Part shown: in pieces, positions 8,381 to 16,979 of the stretch
Layout: the number at the start of each line of letters is the position of its first letter
Position numbering within the stretch: the stretch's first letter is position 1
DNA from: Brevundimonas sp.
GTDB taxonomy: Bacteria; Pseudomonadota; Alphaproteobacteria; Caulobacterales; Caulobacteraceae
DNA length: 35,466 bases
Assembly: GCA_022712235.1 (NCBI GenBank)
Contig: JALAGW010000292.1
Span: 1 to 35,466, forward strand
Direction: 5' to 3'
The notes under the pieces: model-generated
Told to the model about the DNA's origin: nothing
Database searches by the model: none
What the model saw: only the letters and a program-made list of their open reading frames with translations
Translations under genes and position numbers: made by a program

Positions 8381-9358
8381 CTACAGGCGGAAGGCGCAGG
8401 CCCCCCAGGTCAGACCGCCGCCCATGGCCTCGATCACCACCAGGTCCCCGCGCTTGATGCGTCCGTCCTTGATGGCCGCATCCATGGCCAGGGGGATGGA
8501 CGCCGCCGAGGTGTTGGCGTGCAGGGCCACCGTCGAGACGACCTTGTTTTCATCCAGGCCCAGACGCTCACCGACCCCGCGAATGATGCGCTGGTTGGCC
8601 TGGAGCGGCACGAACCAGTCGATCTCGGGGATCTCGACGCCCGCCGCCTCGGTCGCGCCGACGATGGCCTCGGCGATGTTGACCACGGCATGGCGGAAGA
8701 CCTGGTTGCCCAGCATCTTCAGATGGCCGACCGTGCCGGTCGTGGCCGGGCCGCCATCGACGTAGAGCATGTCGCCCTTGGAGCCGTCGCAACGCAGGGC
8801 GAAGCCCAGCACGCCCTGGTCCGCCTTGGTCCCCTGCCCTTCGCGCGGTTCCAGCACGAAGGCGCCGGCGCCGTCGCCGAACAGGACGCAGGTGGTCCGG
8901 TCGGACCAGTCCATCAGCTTGGTCATTTCCTCGGCGCCGATGACCAGGGCGCACCTGGCCATGCCGCGCGCGACGAAGCCGTCGGCCACGCTCATCGCAT
9001 AGACGAAGCCCGAACAGACGGCCTGAACGTCGAAGGCGATGCCGACCGGCGCGCCCAGCTTGCGCTGCACAATGGCGGCGGTAGCCGGGAAGGTCTGGTC
9101 CGGGGTCGTGGTGGCGACGATGATCAGGTCGACATCCGCCGCCGTCTTGCCGGCGTCTGCCAAGGCGCGGCGCGCGGCCTCGACGGCCAGGTCGCTGGTC
9201 GGCTCGTCGTCGCGGGCCTGATGGCGTTGCTTGATGCCGGTCCGCTCGACGATCCACTCGTCGGAGGTGTCGACGAACTTCGCCAGGTCGGCGTTGGTGA
9301 CGATTTTTTCCGGCAGGAAGGAGCCGACGCCGGTCACGGCGCTGCGGATGACGCTCAC
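8381..9358 (-). CDS. fabH: 3-oxoacyl-ACP synthase III (KAS III), catalytic His replaced by Leu
   Basis: FabH condenses acetyl-CoA with malonyl-ACP to start fatty acid synthesis. The 325-residue protein is full length. The nucleophile Cys115 is in QAVCSGF and the Asn of the triad (N282) is in ALHANTSAASIP. The middle member is altered: the family motif VPHQAN reads VPLQAN here, with Leu252 (codon CTC at 8603-8605) where the catalytic His normally sits. One base (CAC to CTC) explains it. The rest of the sequence is well conserved, including GDGAGA and EAMGGGLTWGA. The GTG start overlaps the plsX stop (GTGA), so the genes are coupled. Confidence 0.93.
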   Translation of the reverse strand: MSVIRSAVTGVGSFLPEKIVTNADLAKFVDTSDEWIVERTGIKQRHQARDDEPTSDLAVEAARRALADAGKTAADVDLIIVATTTPDQTFPATAAIVQRKLGAPVGIAFDVQAVCSGFVYAMSVADGFVARGMARCALVIGAEEMTKLMDWSDRTTCVLFGDGAGAFVLEPREGQGTKADQGVLGFALRCDGSKGDMLYVDGGPATTGTVGHLKMLGNQVFRHAVVNIAEAIVGATEAAGVEIPEIDWFVPLQANQRIIRGVGERLGLDENKVVSTVALHANTSAASIPLAMDAAIKDGRIKRGDLVVIEAMGGGLTWGACAFRL

Positions 9359-10428
9359 TGGTGGGTCTCCCCGAGGGTTTCGGCGGCGGGCGCGGGCTGC
9401 TCCAGAGCAGCTAGCCGCCCCAGGTTGGCCCCGACCTTGGCCATGTAGTCGCTGCGCGCCAGATCGACGGCGATGCGGATGGCGTTTCCATAGCCCTGGG
9501 GCGTGGCGCCGCCGTGGCTCTTCACGACGATTCCGTTCAGGCCCAGCAGAGGCCCCCCATTGATCGCGTTGGGGTCGATCCTCGCCGCCATGCGCTTCAG
9601 CGCCGGCATGGCGATCAGGGCGCCCAGCTTGGCGATCGGCCCCGAGGTCAACGCCTCCTTCAACAAGCCCGAAATGAACCGGGCCGTGCCCTCGGCGGTC
9701 TTCAGCGCGATGTTGCCGGTGAAGCCGTCGGTGACGATGACGTCCACCGTGCCCTTGGCGATGTCGTCGCCCTCGACAAAGCCGTGATAGTTCAGCGGAA
9801 TGCCGCCTTCGCGCAGGATGGCGTGGGCCTCGCGCACCTCATCATGGCCCTTCATGTCTTCGGACCCGACGTTCAGAAGGCCGACAGTCGGCTTGGCCAC
9901 GCCGTGCACCGCCGCCTGGAAGGCCTCGCCCATGATGGCGAACTCGATCAGTTGCTTGGCGTCGCTGCCGATGTTGGCGCCGACATCCAGAACCGCGGTG
10001 TAGCCGCGCGTCGTCGGCCAGCTGGCGACGATGGCGGGGCGTTCCAGCCCCGGCGCGGCCATGCGCAGCAACAGCTTGGAAATGGCCATCAGGGCGCCGG
10101 TGTTGCCGGCGGAAACAGCGGCCCCGGCTTCGCCCGACTTCACCGCCTCGATGGCGTTCCACAGGCTGGAGCCCTTGCCCCGGCGCATGGCCTGGGCCGG
10201 CTTCTCGTCCATGGCCACGACCTTGTCGGTGTGGCGCACGTCGCAGACGGCGTCGGTCAGGGCGCAGCGCGCCATTTCGGCGCGAATCGCCGCCTCGTCG
10301 CCATGCAGCAGGAAACGCACGCCCTCGCCGTCATGTCGCGAGAGATAATCCTTCACGCCGCCGACCACGACCGAGGGACCGTGGTCTCCCCCCATGGCGT
10401 CAAGCGAGATCAGTGTTGGGGATGCCAA
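9355..10428 (-). CDS. plsX: Phosphate acyltransferase PlsX
   Basis: PlsX makes acyl phosphate from acyl-ACP, feeding PlsY and phospholipid synthesis. The protein opens with ISLDAMGGDHGP and contains VSAGNTGALMA, VLDVGANIGSDAKQL, LLNVGSEDMKGHD and VTDGFTGNIALKT, all family blocks, and ends with SHGGATPQGYGNAIRIA. No ATG occurs near the N-terminus. TTG at 10426-10428 is chosen because it gives MASPTLISLDAMGGD, matching usual PlsX length (357 residues), with GGAG eleven bases upstream. A TTG at 10509 in the same frame would add 27 residues lacking family similarity. It is followed by fabH in a coupled pair. Confidence 0.93.
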   Translation of the reverse strand: MASPTLISLDAMGGDHGPSVVVGGVKDYLSRHDGEGVRFLLHGDEAAIRAEMARCALTDAVCDVRHTDKVVAMDEKPAQAMRRGKGSSLWNAIEAVKSGEAGAAVSAGNTGALMAISKLLLRMAAPGLERPAIVASWPTTRGYTAVLDVGANIGSDAKQLIEFAIMGEAFQAAVHGVAKPTVGLLNVGSEDMKGHDEVREAHAILREGGIPLNYHGFVEGDDIAKGTVDVIVTDGFTGNIALKTAEGTARFISGLLKEALTSGPIAKLGALIAMPALKRMAARIDPNAINGGPLLGLNGIVVKSHGGATPQGYGNAIRIAVDLARSDYMAKVGANLGRLAALEQPAPAAETLGETHQ

Positions 10429-10525
10429 GTGGAAATGGACTCCGTCGCCGTCTTGTCGCGGCGCTTCATATAGGGATGCAGGACGCAAATGTCGCACCCA
10501 TGGGTGCAACCAGCCCGACGCTAGG

Positions 10526-11062
10526 TCAACCTTCGCCGGAATCGTCCCTGGATTGCAGGGTTTTCAGCACCGCGAAAGGCGAAATTTCGCCGGGCTCCTT
10601 GGGCTGTTCGAAGACCGCGCCCGGCTTGCGCGGGAATGGGTCCAGGCTCAGCGCCAGTTGCTCGACGGCGTATTGCCCCAGATCCAGACTGCCGCCTTCG
10701 ATCTGGTCGGGCGAATCATCGTCCAGTTCCAGGTCGATTTCGCCCTCGTCGTCAGCGTCGCCGCGCTCAGCCGCCTCGACCATCTGCACCGAGAACTTGC
10801 GATCGACGTGCACCGGCAAGGGCTCCAGCGTCAGGCCGCAGGTCTGGACGGCGTCAGCTGTCACTCGCCCATCCAGACGCCAGCCAGACACCGTCGGAAC
10901 CAGGTTGATGTCCGCCTCGAAGGCTTCCAGCGCCTGAAGGTCCAGAGCGCGGGCGATGCGTTTCATGGCCTCGGCGTCCGGCGTCAGGCGACGCTGCACG
11001 CCCGCGCCGATCTGATGCAGCCTTAGCGGCTCGCTATAGGGCAAGGGAGGCAGGTCGGTCAT
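10526..11062 (-). CDS. yceD: YceD/DUF177 family protein
   Basis: A 178-residue acidic protein of the YceD (DUF177) family, usually encoded just before plsX or rpmF and linked by genetics to 23S rRNA and ribosomal protein L32 biology, without a defined biochemical activity. Typical parts are the LDLQALEAFEADINLVPTV strand region, the QTCGLTLEPLPVHVD block with the family cysteine, and the C-terminal LDLGQYAVEQLALSLDPFPR followed by PGAVF. No rpmF is found beside it. Its ATG overlaps the preceding gene stop by four bases (11059-11062). Confidence 0.9.
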   Translation of the reverse strand: MTDLPPLPYSEPLRLHQIGAGVQRRLTPDAEAMKRIARALDLQALEAFEADINLVPTVSGWRLDGRVTADAVQTCGLTLEPLPVHVDRKFSVQMVEAAERGDADDEGEIDLELDDDSPDQIEGGSLDLGQYAVEQLALSLDPFPRKPGAVFEQPKEPGEISPFAVLKTLQSRDDSGEG

Positions 11063-11586
11063 GCAGCGATCTCCGCCCAGGCCGGAGCCTTGGACACAGC
11101 TTCAAACGATTGTTGCGCCAGGTTCTGACGCGAGGCCACGGCGTAACGCGCCAGCGCCCGTCCGGTGTCGACGTCGGCGCTCTCATAGACGTTCTTGGCC
11201 AGGCTGGCGGCCAGGGCCTCCACGTCCTCGCCGCGAAGCGGCCCTTCATAGGCGCTCATGCGGCCATAGAGGGACTCGCCCAGCTTGCGCATCTTCTTGC
11301 CGACCGAAACATCGCCGACGCCCAGTTCGCGCAGGGTGTGGTCCAGCGACGAGATATAGGTGTCGAACAGTTTCTGGGCCGCGACCTCGCCTCGCTCGCC
11401 GTCCTGCTTCAAGCGCAGGAAAAGAATCAGCACGTGCAGGGTGTAGAGCTCGAACCGGGCGTCGATCCGGTCGGTCACGCCCAAGACGGTATAAAAGGCA
11501 GGCTGGCGGGCCTGTTCGACCGCCAGGGCGTACAGGGCGTCGCCCAGACGTTCGTCGGGTCGTTGTCGGAAGAGATTTCTAAGCAT
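11059..11586 (-). CDS. Ubiquinol-cytochrome c chaperone family protein (CBP3/UQCC1-like)
   Basis: A 175-residue protein with the CBP3/UQCC1 pattern: ARQPAFYTVLGVTDRIDARF, LYTLHVLILFLRLK and LDHTLRELGVGDVSVGKKMRKLGESLYGR. Mitochondrial CBP3 helps assemble cytochrome b of the bc1 complex; the alphaproteobacterial relatives are assumed to do a similar job near the inner membrane. The start is ATG at 11584-11586 with AAGGGG nine bases upstream; a TTG two codons earlier is less likely. It overlaps yceD by four bases and is divergent from bamE. Confidence 0.87.
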   Translation of the reverse strand: MLRNLFRQRPDERLGDALYALAVEQARQPAFYTVLGVTDRIDARFELYTLHVLILFLRLKQDGERGEVAAQKLFDTYISSLDHTLRELGVGDVSVGKKMRKLGESLYGRMSAYEGPLRGEDVEALAASLAKNVYESADVDTGRALARYAVASRQNLAQQSFEAVSKAPAWAEIAA

Positions 11587-11673
11587 GAGCAACAGCCCCT
11601 TTTTCGCCGCGCCGTTGCACTAGGACGCAGCGCCGGTTAGGTCAAAGACCTTGTTATGCTGAGGCGGACGCTG

Positions 11674-12153
11674 ATGCCCCGATTTACACCGATCTTCGCC
11701 GCCGTCGCGCTGGCTGCCGCTGCTGGCGCCTGTGCGCCCGTTGTCGCAACCCAAGGCTTCCAGGCGATCGACGCCAAGCCCCAGGACGTGACGGTCGGGA
11801 CGGACACCAAGGAGACCGTCCTGGCGCGTCTCGGCTCGCCCTCGACCACCTCGACCTTCGAGCCCGACACCGTCTGGTACTACATGACCCAGATGACCGA
11901 GCGTTACACCTACAACAAGCCCGAGGTGTCGCAGCGCACGGTGACCGAGATCACCTTCAACAAGGCCGACGACAAGGTCGCCGCCGTTCGCACCCTCAGC
12001 CTCGCCGATGGCCGCGACATCACCATGGAACGGCGCGAGACGCCGACCCGCGGCCGCCAGCTGACGATCCTGGAACAGCTTCTGGGCAACGTCGGACGCG
12101 GTCAACTGCCGCGCACCGAGGAAGACGTTCCCGGCCAGCGCCGCCCGGACTAA
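11674..12153 (+). CDS. bamE: Outer-membrane assembly lipoprotein BamE (SmpA/OmlA)
   Basis: BamE is a small lipoprotein of the BAM complex that inserts beta-barrels into the outer membrane. The product has a signal peptide MPRFTPIFAAVALAAAAGAC with the candidate lipid-attachment Cys20 in an atypical lipobox. The conserved fold follows: VTVGTDTKETVLARLGSPS, VWYYMTQMTERY and VTEITFNKADDKVAAV. The start is ATG 11674 with GAGG nine bases upstream; an in-frame ATG at 11656 would add six residues. It is divergent from the chaperone-like gene and followed by a strong terminator. Confidence 0.9.
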   Translation: MPRFTPIFAAVALAAAAGACAPVVATQGFQAIDAKPQDVTVGTDTKETVLARLGSPSTTSTFEPDTVWYYMTQMTERYTYNKPEVSQRTVTEITFNKADDKVAAVRTLSLADGRDITMERRETPTRGRQLTILEQLLGNVGRGQLPRTEEDVPGQRRPD

Positions 12154-12174
12154 GTGTTCAAGCGGCAAGAAATC

Positions 12175-12207
12175 AGGCCCCGAGGAGCAATCCTCGGGGC
12201 CTTTTTT
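12175..12207. terminator. Strong terminator between convergent bamE and hppA
   Basis: AGGCCCCGAGGA (12175-12186) and TCCTCGGGGCCT (12191-12202) form a perfect 12-bp stem around GCAA, followed by TTTTT on the plus strand. It ends bamE transcription; the hppA stop lies just beyond it, so the same hairpin can also act on leftward transcripts. Confidence 0.93.
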
Positions 12208-12209
12208 CG

Positions 12210-14360
12210 TCAGACGATCTTCCCGCTGGCCAGGACCGCCAGCAGCAGCAGCGCCACGATGTTGGTGATCTTGATCATCGGGTTCACCGCCGGACCAGAG
12301 GTGTCCTTGTAGGGATCGCCCACGGTGTCGCCGGTGACGGCGGCCTTGTGCGCTTCAGAACCCTTGCCGTGGACGACGCCGTTCTTGTCGGTGAAACCTT
12401 CCTCGATCACCTTCTTGGCGTTGTCCCAGGCGCCGCCGCCCGAGGTCATCGAGATGGCGACGAACAGACCCGTCACGATCACCCCCATCAGCATGGCCCC
12501 CAGGGCGGCGAAGGCGTTGGCCTTGTCCGGCTGGATGAACAGGATGACGACGAACAGGACGATCGGCGACAGAACCGGCAGCAGCGACGGCACGATCATC
12601 TCGCGAATGGCCGCGCTGGTCAGGATGTCGACCGCTCGGCCGTATTCGGGCTTGGTCTGGAAGGTCATGATGCCGGGGTTCTCGCGGAACTGACGCCGGA
12701 CCTCGGCCACCACGGCCTCGGCGGCGCGCCCCACAGCCGTCATCGACAGGCCGCCGAACAGGAAGGGCAGCAGCCCCCCGAACAGCAGGCCGACCACGAC
12801 ATAGGGGTTGGACAGGTCGAAGGCGACCGCGCCCAGTCCGTGGAAGAAGCTGCCCGGCTGCGCCTCGGCCGCGAAGAACTTGAGGTCCTCCACATAGGCG
12901 GCGAACAGGACCAGCGCCCCCAGACCCGCCGAACCGATGGCGTAGCCCTTGGTCACGGCCTTGGTGGTGTTGCCCACGGCGTCCAGGGCGTCGGTCGAAA
13001 CGCGGACCTCAGGCGGCAGACCCGCCATCTCGGCGATGCCGCCCGCGTTGTCCGTGACCGGACCGAAGGCGTCCAGCGCCACGATCATCCCCGCCACGCC
13101 CAGCATGGTGGTGGTGGCGATGGCGATGCCGAACAGACCCGCCAACTGGAAGGCTGCGACGATGCCGACGATGATGGTCAGGGCCGGAAGCGCCGTGGAT
13201 TCCAGCGACACCGCAAGACCCTGGATCACATTGGTGCCGTGGCCCGAGACCGAGGCGTTGGCCACCGACTTGACCGGGCGGAAGCCCGTGCCCGTATAGA
13301 ACTCGGTGATGACCACGATAGCCGCCGTGACCAGCAGGCCGACGACGCCGGACCAGAACAGGTTCATGGGTTGGATCAGCAGACCGCCAGACGTCTCGAC
13401 CGCTCCGGGCACCAGTTGGCTGATGACCCACCAGACGGCGGCGACCGACAGGACGCCGGTGACAATCAGACCCTGATACAGGGCCCCCATGATGTTGCCG
13501 CTCTTGCCCAGACGGACGAAGAAGGACCCGATAATCGAGGTCACGATGCATATGCCGCAGATCGCCAGCGGCAGCAGCATCATCACTTCGACATAGGGTT
13601 GGTTGCGGAAGAAGATGGCCGCCAGGACCATGGTGGCCACGGTCGTGACCGCATAGGTCTCGAAAAGATCGGCGGCCATGCCGGCGCAGTCGCCAACGTT
13701 GTCGCCCACATTGTCCGCGATGGTGGCGGCGTTGCGGGGGTCGTCCTCGGGGATGCCGGCCTCGACCTTGCCCACCATGTCGCCGCCCACGTCGGCGCCC
13801 TTGGTGAAGATGCCGCCGCCCAGACGCGCGAAGATGGAGATCAGCGAGGCGCCGAAGCCCAGGGCCACCAGGCCGTCGACGACCGCGCGGCTGGTGCTTT
13901 CAAAGCCCATGCCGTGGGTCATGAAGGCGTAGTAGCCCGACACGCCCAGAAGCGCGCCGCCCGCCACGAACATGCCGGTGATGGCTCCCGAGCGGAAAGC
14001 CAGGTCCAGCCCCTTCGCCAGGCTCTCGGACGCCGCCTGGGCCGTGCGCACATTGGCCCGGACCGAGATCAGCATCCCGGCAAACCCGGCCGCGCCGGAC
14101 AGCACCGCCCCGATCAGGAACCCGAGCGCAGCCCAGGGCCCGATAAGCAAAAAGGCCGCGACCAAGATCACGACCCCCACCATACCAATCGTTGTATACT
14201 GACGCTTCAGATAGGCCGAAGCCCCTTCCTGAATCGCCGCCGCGATTTCTCGCATCCTGTCGTTACCAGTGCCGGCCTTCATCAGGGCGGCGGTCTGGAC
14301 GGCGCCGTAAAGCACCCCCAGCGCGCCGGCCGCGATGACCAGCCATAGATAGTTCGTCAT
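12210..14360 (-). CDS. hppA: Membrane-bound proton-translocating pyrophosphatase (K+-independent type)
   Basis: HppA hydrolyses pyrophosphate and pumps protons across the inner membrane. The 716-residue protein has about 16 hydrophobic segments and the substrate-binding loops [18 protein letters not shown] with [20 protein letters not shown], and near the C-terminus [21 protein letters not shown]. The motif GNTTKA carries Lys at the position where potassium-dependent enzymes have Ala, which by known family rules indicates a potassium-independent proton pump. The start is ATG 14358-14360 with GGAA upstream; a further in-frame TTG at 14390 is unlikely. Confidence 0.97.
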   Translation of the reverse strand: MTNYLWLVIAAGALGVLYGAVQTAALMKAGTGNDRMREIAAAIQEGASAYLKRQYTTIGMVGVVILVAAFLLIGPWAALGFLIGAVLSGAAGFAGMLISVRANVRTAQAASESLAKGLDLAFRSGAITGMFVAGGALLGVSGYYAFMTHGMGFESTSRAVVDGLVALGFGASLISIFARLGGGIFTKGADVGGDMVGKVEAGIPEDDPRNAATIADNVGDNVGDCAGMAADLFETYAVTTVATMVLAAIFFRNQPYVEVMMLLPLAICGICIVTSIIGSFFVRLGKSGNIMGALYQGLIVTGVLSVAAVWWVISQLVPGAVETSGGLLIQPMNLFWSGVVGLLVTAAIVVITEFYTGTGFRPVKSVANASVSGHGTNVIQGLAVSLESTALPALTIIVGIVAAFQLAGLFGIAIATTTMLGVAGMIVALDAFGPVTDNAGGIAEMAGLPPEVRVSTDALDAVGNTTKAVTKGYAIGSAGLGALVLFAAYVEDLKFFAAEAQPGSFFHGLGAVAFDLSNPYVVVGLLFGGLLPFLFGGLSMTAVGRAAEAVVAEVRRQFRENPGIMTFQTKPEYGRAVDILTSAAIREMIVPSLLPVLSPIVLFVVILFIQPDKANAFAALGAMLMGVIVTGLFVAISMTSGGGAWDNAKKVIEEGFTDKNGVVHGKGSEAHKAAVTGDTVGDPYKDTSGPAVNPMIKITNIVALLLLAVLASGKIV

Positions 14361-14512
14361 GGCGTTTCCAAGCCCTTGTGCAACAAGCACACGGATCCTT
14401 GGCGCGGGCGGGCTTTGCGCCTCTCACCGCCTTCCGGTCCCCCCGTGCGCCTACGGACGCAACCTCACGTCCCCCGGGAATTGCGGCTTAACAGTGGCAA
14501 ATGCGACGCCGT

Positions 14513-14542
14513 GAAGCAACAGCGGTTTCCAAGCTGTGCTTC
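14513..14542 (-). terminator. Hairpin at the end of the glyA-thiL gene series
   Basis: GAAGCA plus CAGC and GCTG plus TGCTTC form a 10-bp stem with one bulged base (14513-14523 with 14533-14542), overlapping the stop of the Tat-signal gene. No T-tract follows on the minus strand, so termination is tentative. Confidence 0.4.
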
Positions 14543-14966
14543 AGACGCCCTGCATGCCTGTGCGGCGACGCGGCGTCTGGCTGACCACTTCGACGCGGGT
14601 CACCGCGCCGCGCCCGATCAGGGTTGAGGCCGAGCGGATCAGGCTGGCGCTCAGGGCCGCCGTATCCAGCGCCAGCCAGGTGTCGGGCAGGACGAAGGGC
14701 GTGCGGTGCCCGGCCTTGATCAGGGCGTCGCGCAGCCAGGCCTCCTTGGCCCGCACCGCCTCGACCGTGTGCCCCGGTCCCAGATGCAGCTTCAGCACGA
14801 TGAAGACGTAGTTGCGCACCCGCCCTTCAGTGATGATCGGCAGACCAACCCCGGTCATGTTGACGACGGCGGCGGCTGGCGCAGCCTTTTCGCTGGCCTG
14901 CGCGGCTCCGGCGACCGCAGAGGCGGTCAGCAGGGCTCCAGCCTGGATCAGGGCGCGACGTTGCAT
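14541..14966 (-). CDS. Tat-signal exported protein of unknown function
   Basis: A 141-residue protein whose N-terminus (MQRRALIQAGALLTASAVAGAAQA) has a twin arginine, a hydrophobic core and an AQA cleavage site, as in Tat export signals. The mature part includes GVGLPIITEGRVRNYVFIVLKLHLG, split here as LPIITEGRVRN and YVFIVLKLHLG, which faintly resembles FliL-like domains, and a C-terminal IGRGAVTRVEVVSQTP. No catalytic motif is seen. ATG 14966 is preferred for the signal; GTG at 14975 has GGAG upstream and would add three residues. It follows thiL by about 40 bp on the same strand. Confidence 0.7.
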   Translation of the reverse strand: MQRRALIQAGALLTASAVAGAAQASEKAAPAAAVVNMTGVGLPIITEGRVRNYVFIVLKLHLGPGHTVEAVRAKEAWLRDALIKAGHRTPFVLPDTWLALDTAALSASLIRSASTLIGRGAVTRVEVVSQTPRRRTGMQGV

Positions 14967-15005
14967 GACCGCCACCCTGCCCTGCTCCGGTTAGGATTCC
15001 GTTGC

Positions 15006-15995
15006 CTAGTCGTGGGTCCAGCCCGCGCGGGTGGGCGTGATGACCTGCCCGAGGTGACGCACGATCACGCCCTTGCCCTCGACCACGCGGCCGATGCGGG
15101 TCAGGCGCAGGTGGCGGCGCTCGGCCTCGCGGCGCAGGGCGTTCTCGGCCCCCGCCGGGACGGTCAGAACGATCTCGTAGTCGTCGCCGCCGGTCGCCAG
15201 CAGCTCCAGCGCCCCCTGCGGATCGACGCGGCTGTCCAGCCAGGCCTGGGCCGCCGCCGACAGTGGCAGGACCTCCAGATCCAGCTCAAGCCCCATGCCG
15301 CTGGCCTCAGCGATATGGCCGGCGTCGGCCAGCAGGCCGTCGGAAACATCGGCGCTGGCGGTGGCAAGACCCCGCACGACGGCAGCGAACTCCACGCGCG
15401 GCATGGGGGTGCGATAGGCAGCCTCCAGGGCGTCCATGCGCTCGGGCTCCAGCGACAGCGTCCCCTGGACGGCCTGAAGGCCCAGCCAGCCGTCGCCGAT
15501 GGTGCCGGTGACGAAGACCAGATCGCCGGGTCGCGCCCCGCCCCGGCTGACGGTCGAGGAGGACGGCGCCCATCCCATCATGGTGGCCGAGAAGCTAGCC
15601 GGTCCCGGCGTCTTGACCGTGTCGCCGCCCAGAAGGGAAATGTCGAAGATGGCCTGATCGCGCCGCAGGCCGGCGATAAAGGCCTCGCGCTCGGGCCAGC
15701 CGCAGCGCTCCGACCAGTGGCAGGCCAACAGATAGCCGAAGGGCTCGGCCCCCTTGGCCGCCAGATCGGACAGGTTCACCCGCAGCAGCTTCTGCGCCAC
15801 CGTGTCCAGCGGGTCGTCCGGCAGGAAGTGGACGCCTTCGACGATGGCGTCCTTGGTCAGGATCAGATCATGCCCCGGACGCGAGGGCAGCACGGCCACG
15901 TCGTCGGCCAGCCCCCTCGCCCATTCCGGGTGCGCCAGCGGCTTCAGAAGCCGCTGGATGGTCTCGAATTCACCCGCGACGTCAATCGCGGGCAT
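15006..15995 (-). CDS. thiL: Thiamine-monophosphate kinase
   Basis: ThiL phosphorylates thiamine monophosphate to thiamine diphosphate. The 329-residue protein has the N-terminal [14 protein letters not shown], the nucleotide/metal-binding DDVAVL and [43 protein letters not shown], and the C-terminal [13 protein letters not shown]. The start ATG at 15993-15995 lies inside the 3' end of nusB (14-bp overlap), as commonly seen for this gene pair, so translation is likely coupled. Confidence 0.96.
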   Translation of the reverse strand: MPAIDVAGEFETIQRLLKPLAHPEWARGLADDVAVLPSRPGHDLILTKDAIVEGVHFLPDDPLDTVAQKLLRVNLSDLAAKGAEPFGYLLACHWSERCGWPEREAFIAGLRRDQAIFDISLLGGDTVKTPGPASFSATMMGWAPSSSTVSRGGARPGDLVFVTGTIGDGWLGLQAVQGTLSLEPERMDALEAAYRTPMPRVEFAAVVRGLATASADVSDGLLADAGHIAEASGMGLELDLEVLPLSAAAQAWLDSRVDPQGALELLATGGDDYEIVLTVPAGAENALRREAERRHLRLTRIGRVVEGKGVIVRHLGQVITPTRAGWTHD

Positions 15996-16521
15996 CGCGC
16001 GCCACGCCGTCCAGCGCCGCGTTCACGAACTTCGCCTCCGCATCGTCGAAGAAGGCCTTGGCCAGTTCGACGTATTCGTCGATGACGATTTCACGCGGCA
16101 CGTCGGGCTTGGACTTCAGTTCCCAGGCGCCGCAGCGCAGCAGGGCGCGCAGGGTCGCGTCCAGACGCTCCAGACGCCAGTTGGAGGCCAGACGCGCCTT
16201 GACAGCCTCGTCGATGCCGCGCTGATCCTCGACCACGCCGTGGACGATGTCGGAGAACCAGTCCTCGTCGGCCTCGGCCAGGGGGGCGCCGTCGATGTCG
16301 GCGTCGAAGCGGTGATTGCGGAATTCCTTGACGACGACTTCGACGCCCTCGCCCGCCAACTCCATCTGGTAGAGGGCCTGAACGGCGGCCAGACGGGCCA
16401 CCGTACGGGCGCGGCGCTGGCGGCTGGTCAGTTGCGGCTCGGCGCGGGCTTTGTCGGCCTCGGCCAGTTGCGCCATGACTTCGGCGACGGTCGCCGGGAT
16501 GGTGTTGGTCGGCTCGGTCAC
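15982..16521 (-). CDS. nusB: Transcription antitermination factor NusB
   Basis: NusB binds the boxA RNA with S10 during rRNA antitermination. The 179-residue product has a variable N-terminal extension (about 32 residues) before the helical domain [22 protein letters not shown], then VDQRGI-type helices, [16 protein letters not shown], and the hallmark [17 protein letters not shown] followed by [11 protein letters not shown]. Its start overlaps the ribH stop (ATGA), the usual ribH-nusB order in Proteobacteria. Confidence 0.95.
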   Translation of the reverse strand: MTEPTNTIPATVAEVMAQLAEADKARAEPQLTSRQRRARTVARLAAVQALYQMELAGEGVEVVVKEFRNHRFDADIDGAPLAEADEDWFSDIVHGVVEDQRGIDEAVKARLASNWRLERLDATLRALLRCGAWELKSKPDVPREIVIDEYVELAKAFFDDAEAKFVNAALDGVARDARD

Positions 16522-16979
16522 GAGGCCAGTCCTCCGCGCAGGCGCTTGCGCAGCGCGATTAGGTCCAGACAGGCGCGAGCGGCGCCGCCGCCCTTGTCGC
16601 CTTCGCTCATCCGGGCGCGCGCCCAGGTCTGTTCTTCGTCCTCGGTCGTCAGGATGCCGTTGCCGATGGCCAGACCCTTGAGGCCCAGGTGCATGATGCC
16701 GGCGGCCGACTGATCCGAGACGATCTCGAAGTGGTAGGTCTCGCCGCGGATAACGCAGCCCAGGGCGACATAACCGTCGTAGCGCGGCGCGGTCGGGTAG
16801 CGGCCGGCCTCCTCAGCCAGAGCGATGGCGGTCGGAACCTCAAGGGCGCCGGGCACGGTGACGACGTCGAACTGCACGCCTTGCGCGCGCAGGGCGTCCT
16901 TGGCCCCTTCCAGAAGGGCGTCGGCCAGATCGTCGTAGTAACGCGCCTCGACGATCAGGACGCGGGTGGGGTCGTTCAG
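16518..16979 (-). CDS. ribH: 6,7-dimethyl-8-ribityllumazine synthase, non-canonical CTG start
   Basis: RibH joins 5-amino-6-ribitylaminouracil with 3,4-dihydroxy-2-butanone 4-phosphate to give lumazine. Motifs are [36 protein letters not shown] and the catalytic-histidine loop, then [13 protein letters not shown]. The conserved N-terminus extends to [13 protein letters not shown], but the frame has no ATG, GTG or TTG there. The only plausible position is CTG at 16977-16979, which overlaps the preceding stop as CTGA, where ATGA would be expected. This gives 153 residues, a normal length. The first usable canonical start (GTG at 16877) would delete 34 conserved residues. The gene is translationally coupled at both ends. 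Confidence 0.92.
   Translation of the reverse strand: MNDPTRVLIVEARYYDDLADALLEGAKDALRAQGVQFDVVTVPGALEVPTAIALAEEAGRYPTAPRYDGYVALGCVIRGETYHFEIVSDQSAAGIMHLGLKGLAIGNGILTTEDEEQTWARARMSEGDKGGGAARACLDLIALRKRLRGGLAS

Noticed and set aside
12348-14348. A 666-codon open frame on the plus strand
   Set aside because: It is antisense to hppA, which has all family motifs; its His/Arg/Gln-rich translation is typical of shadow frames in GC-rich DNA.
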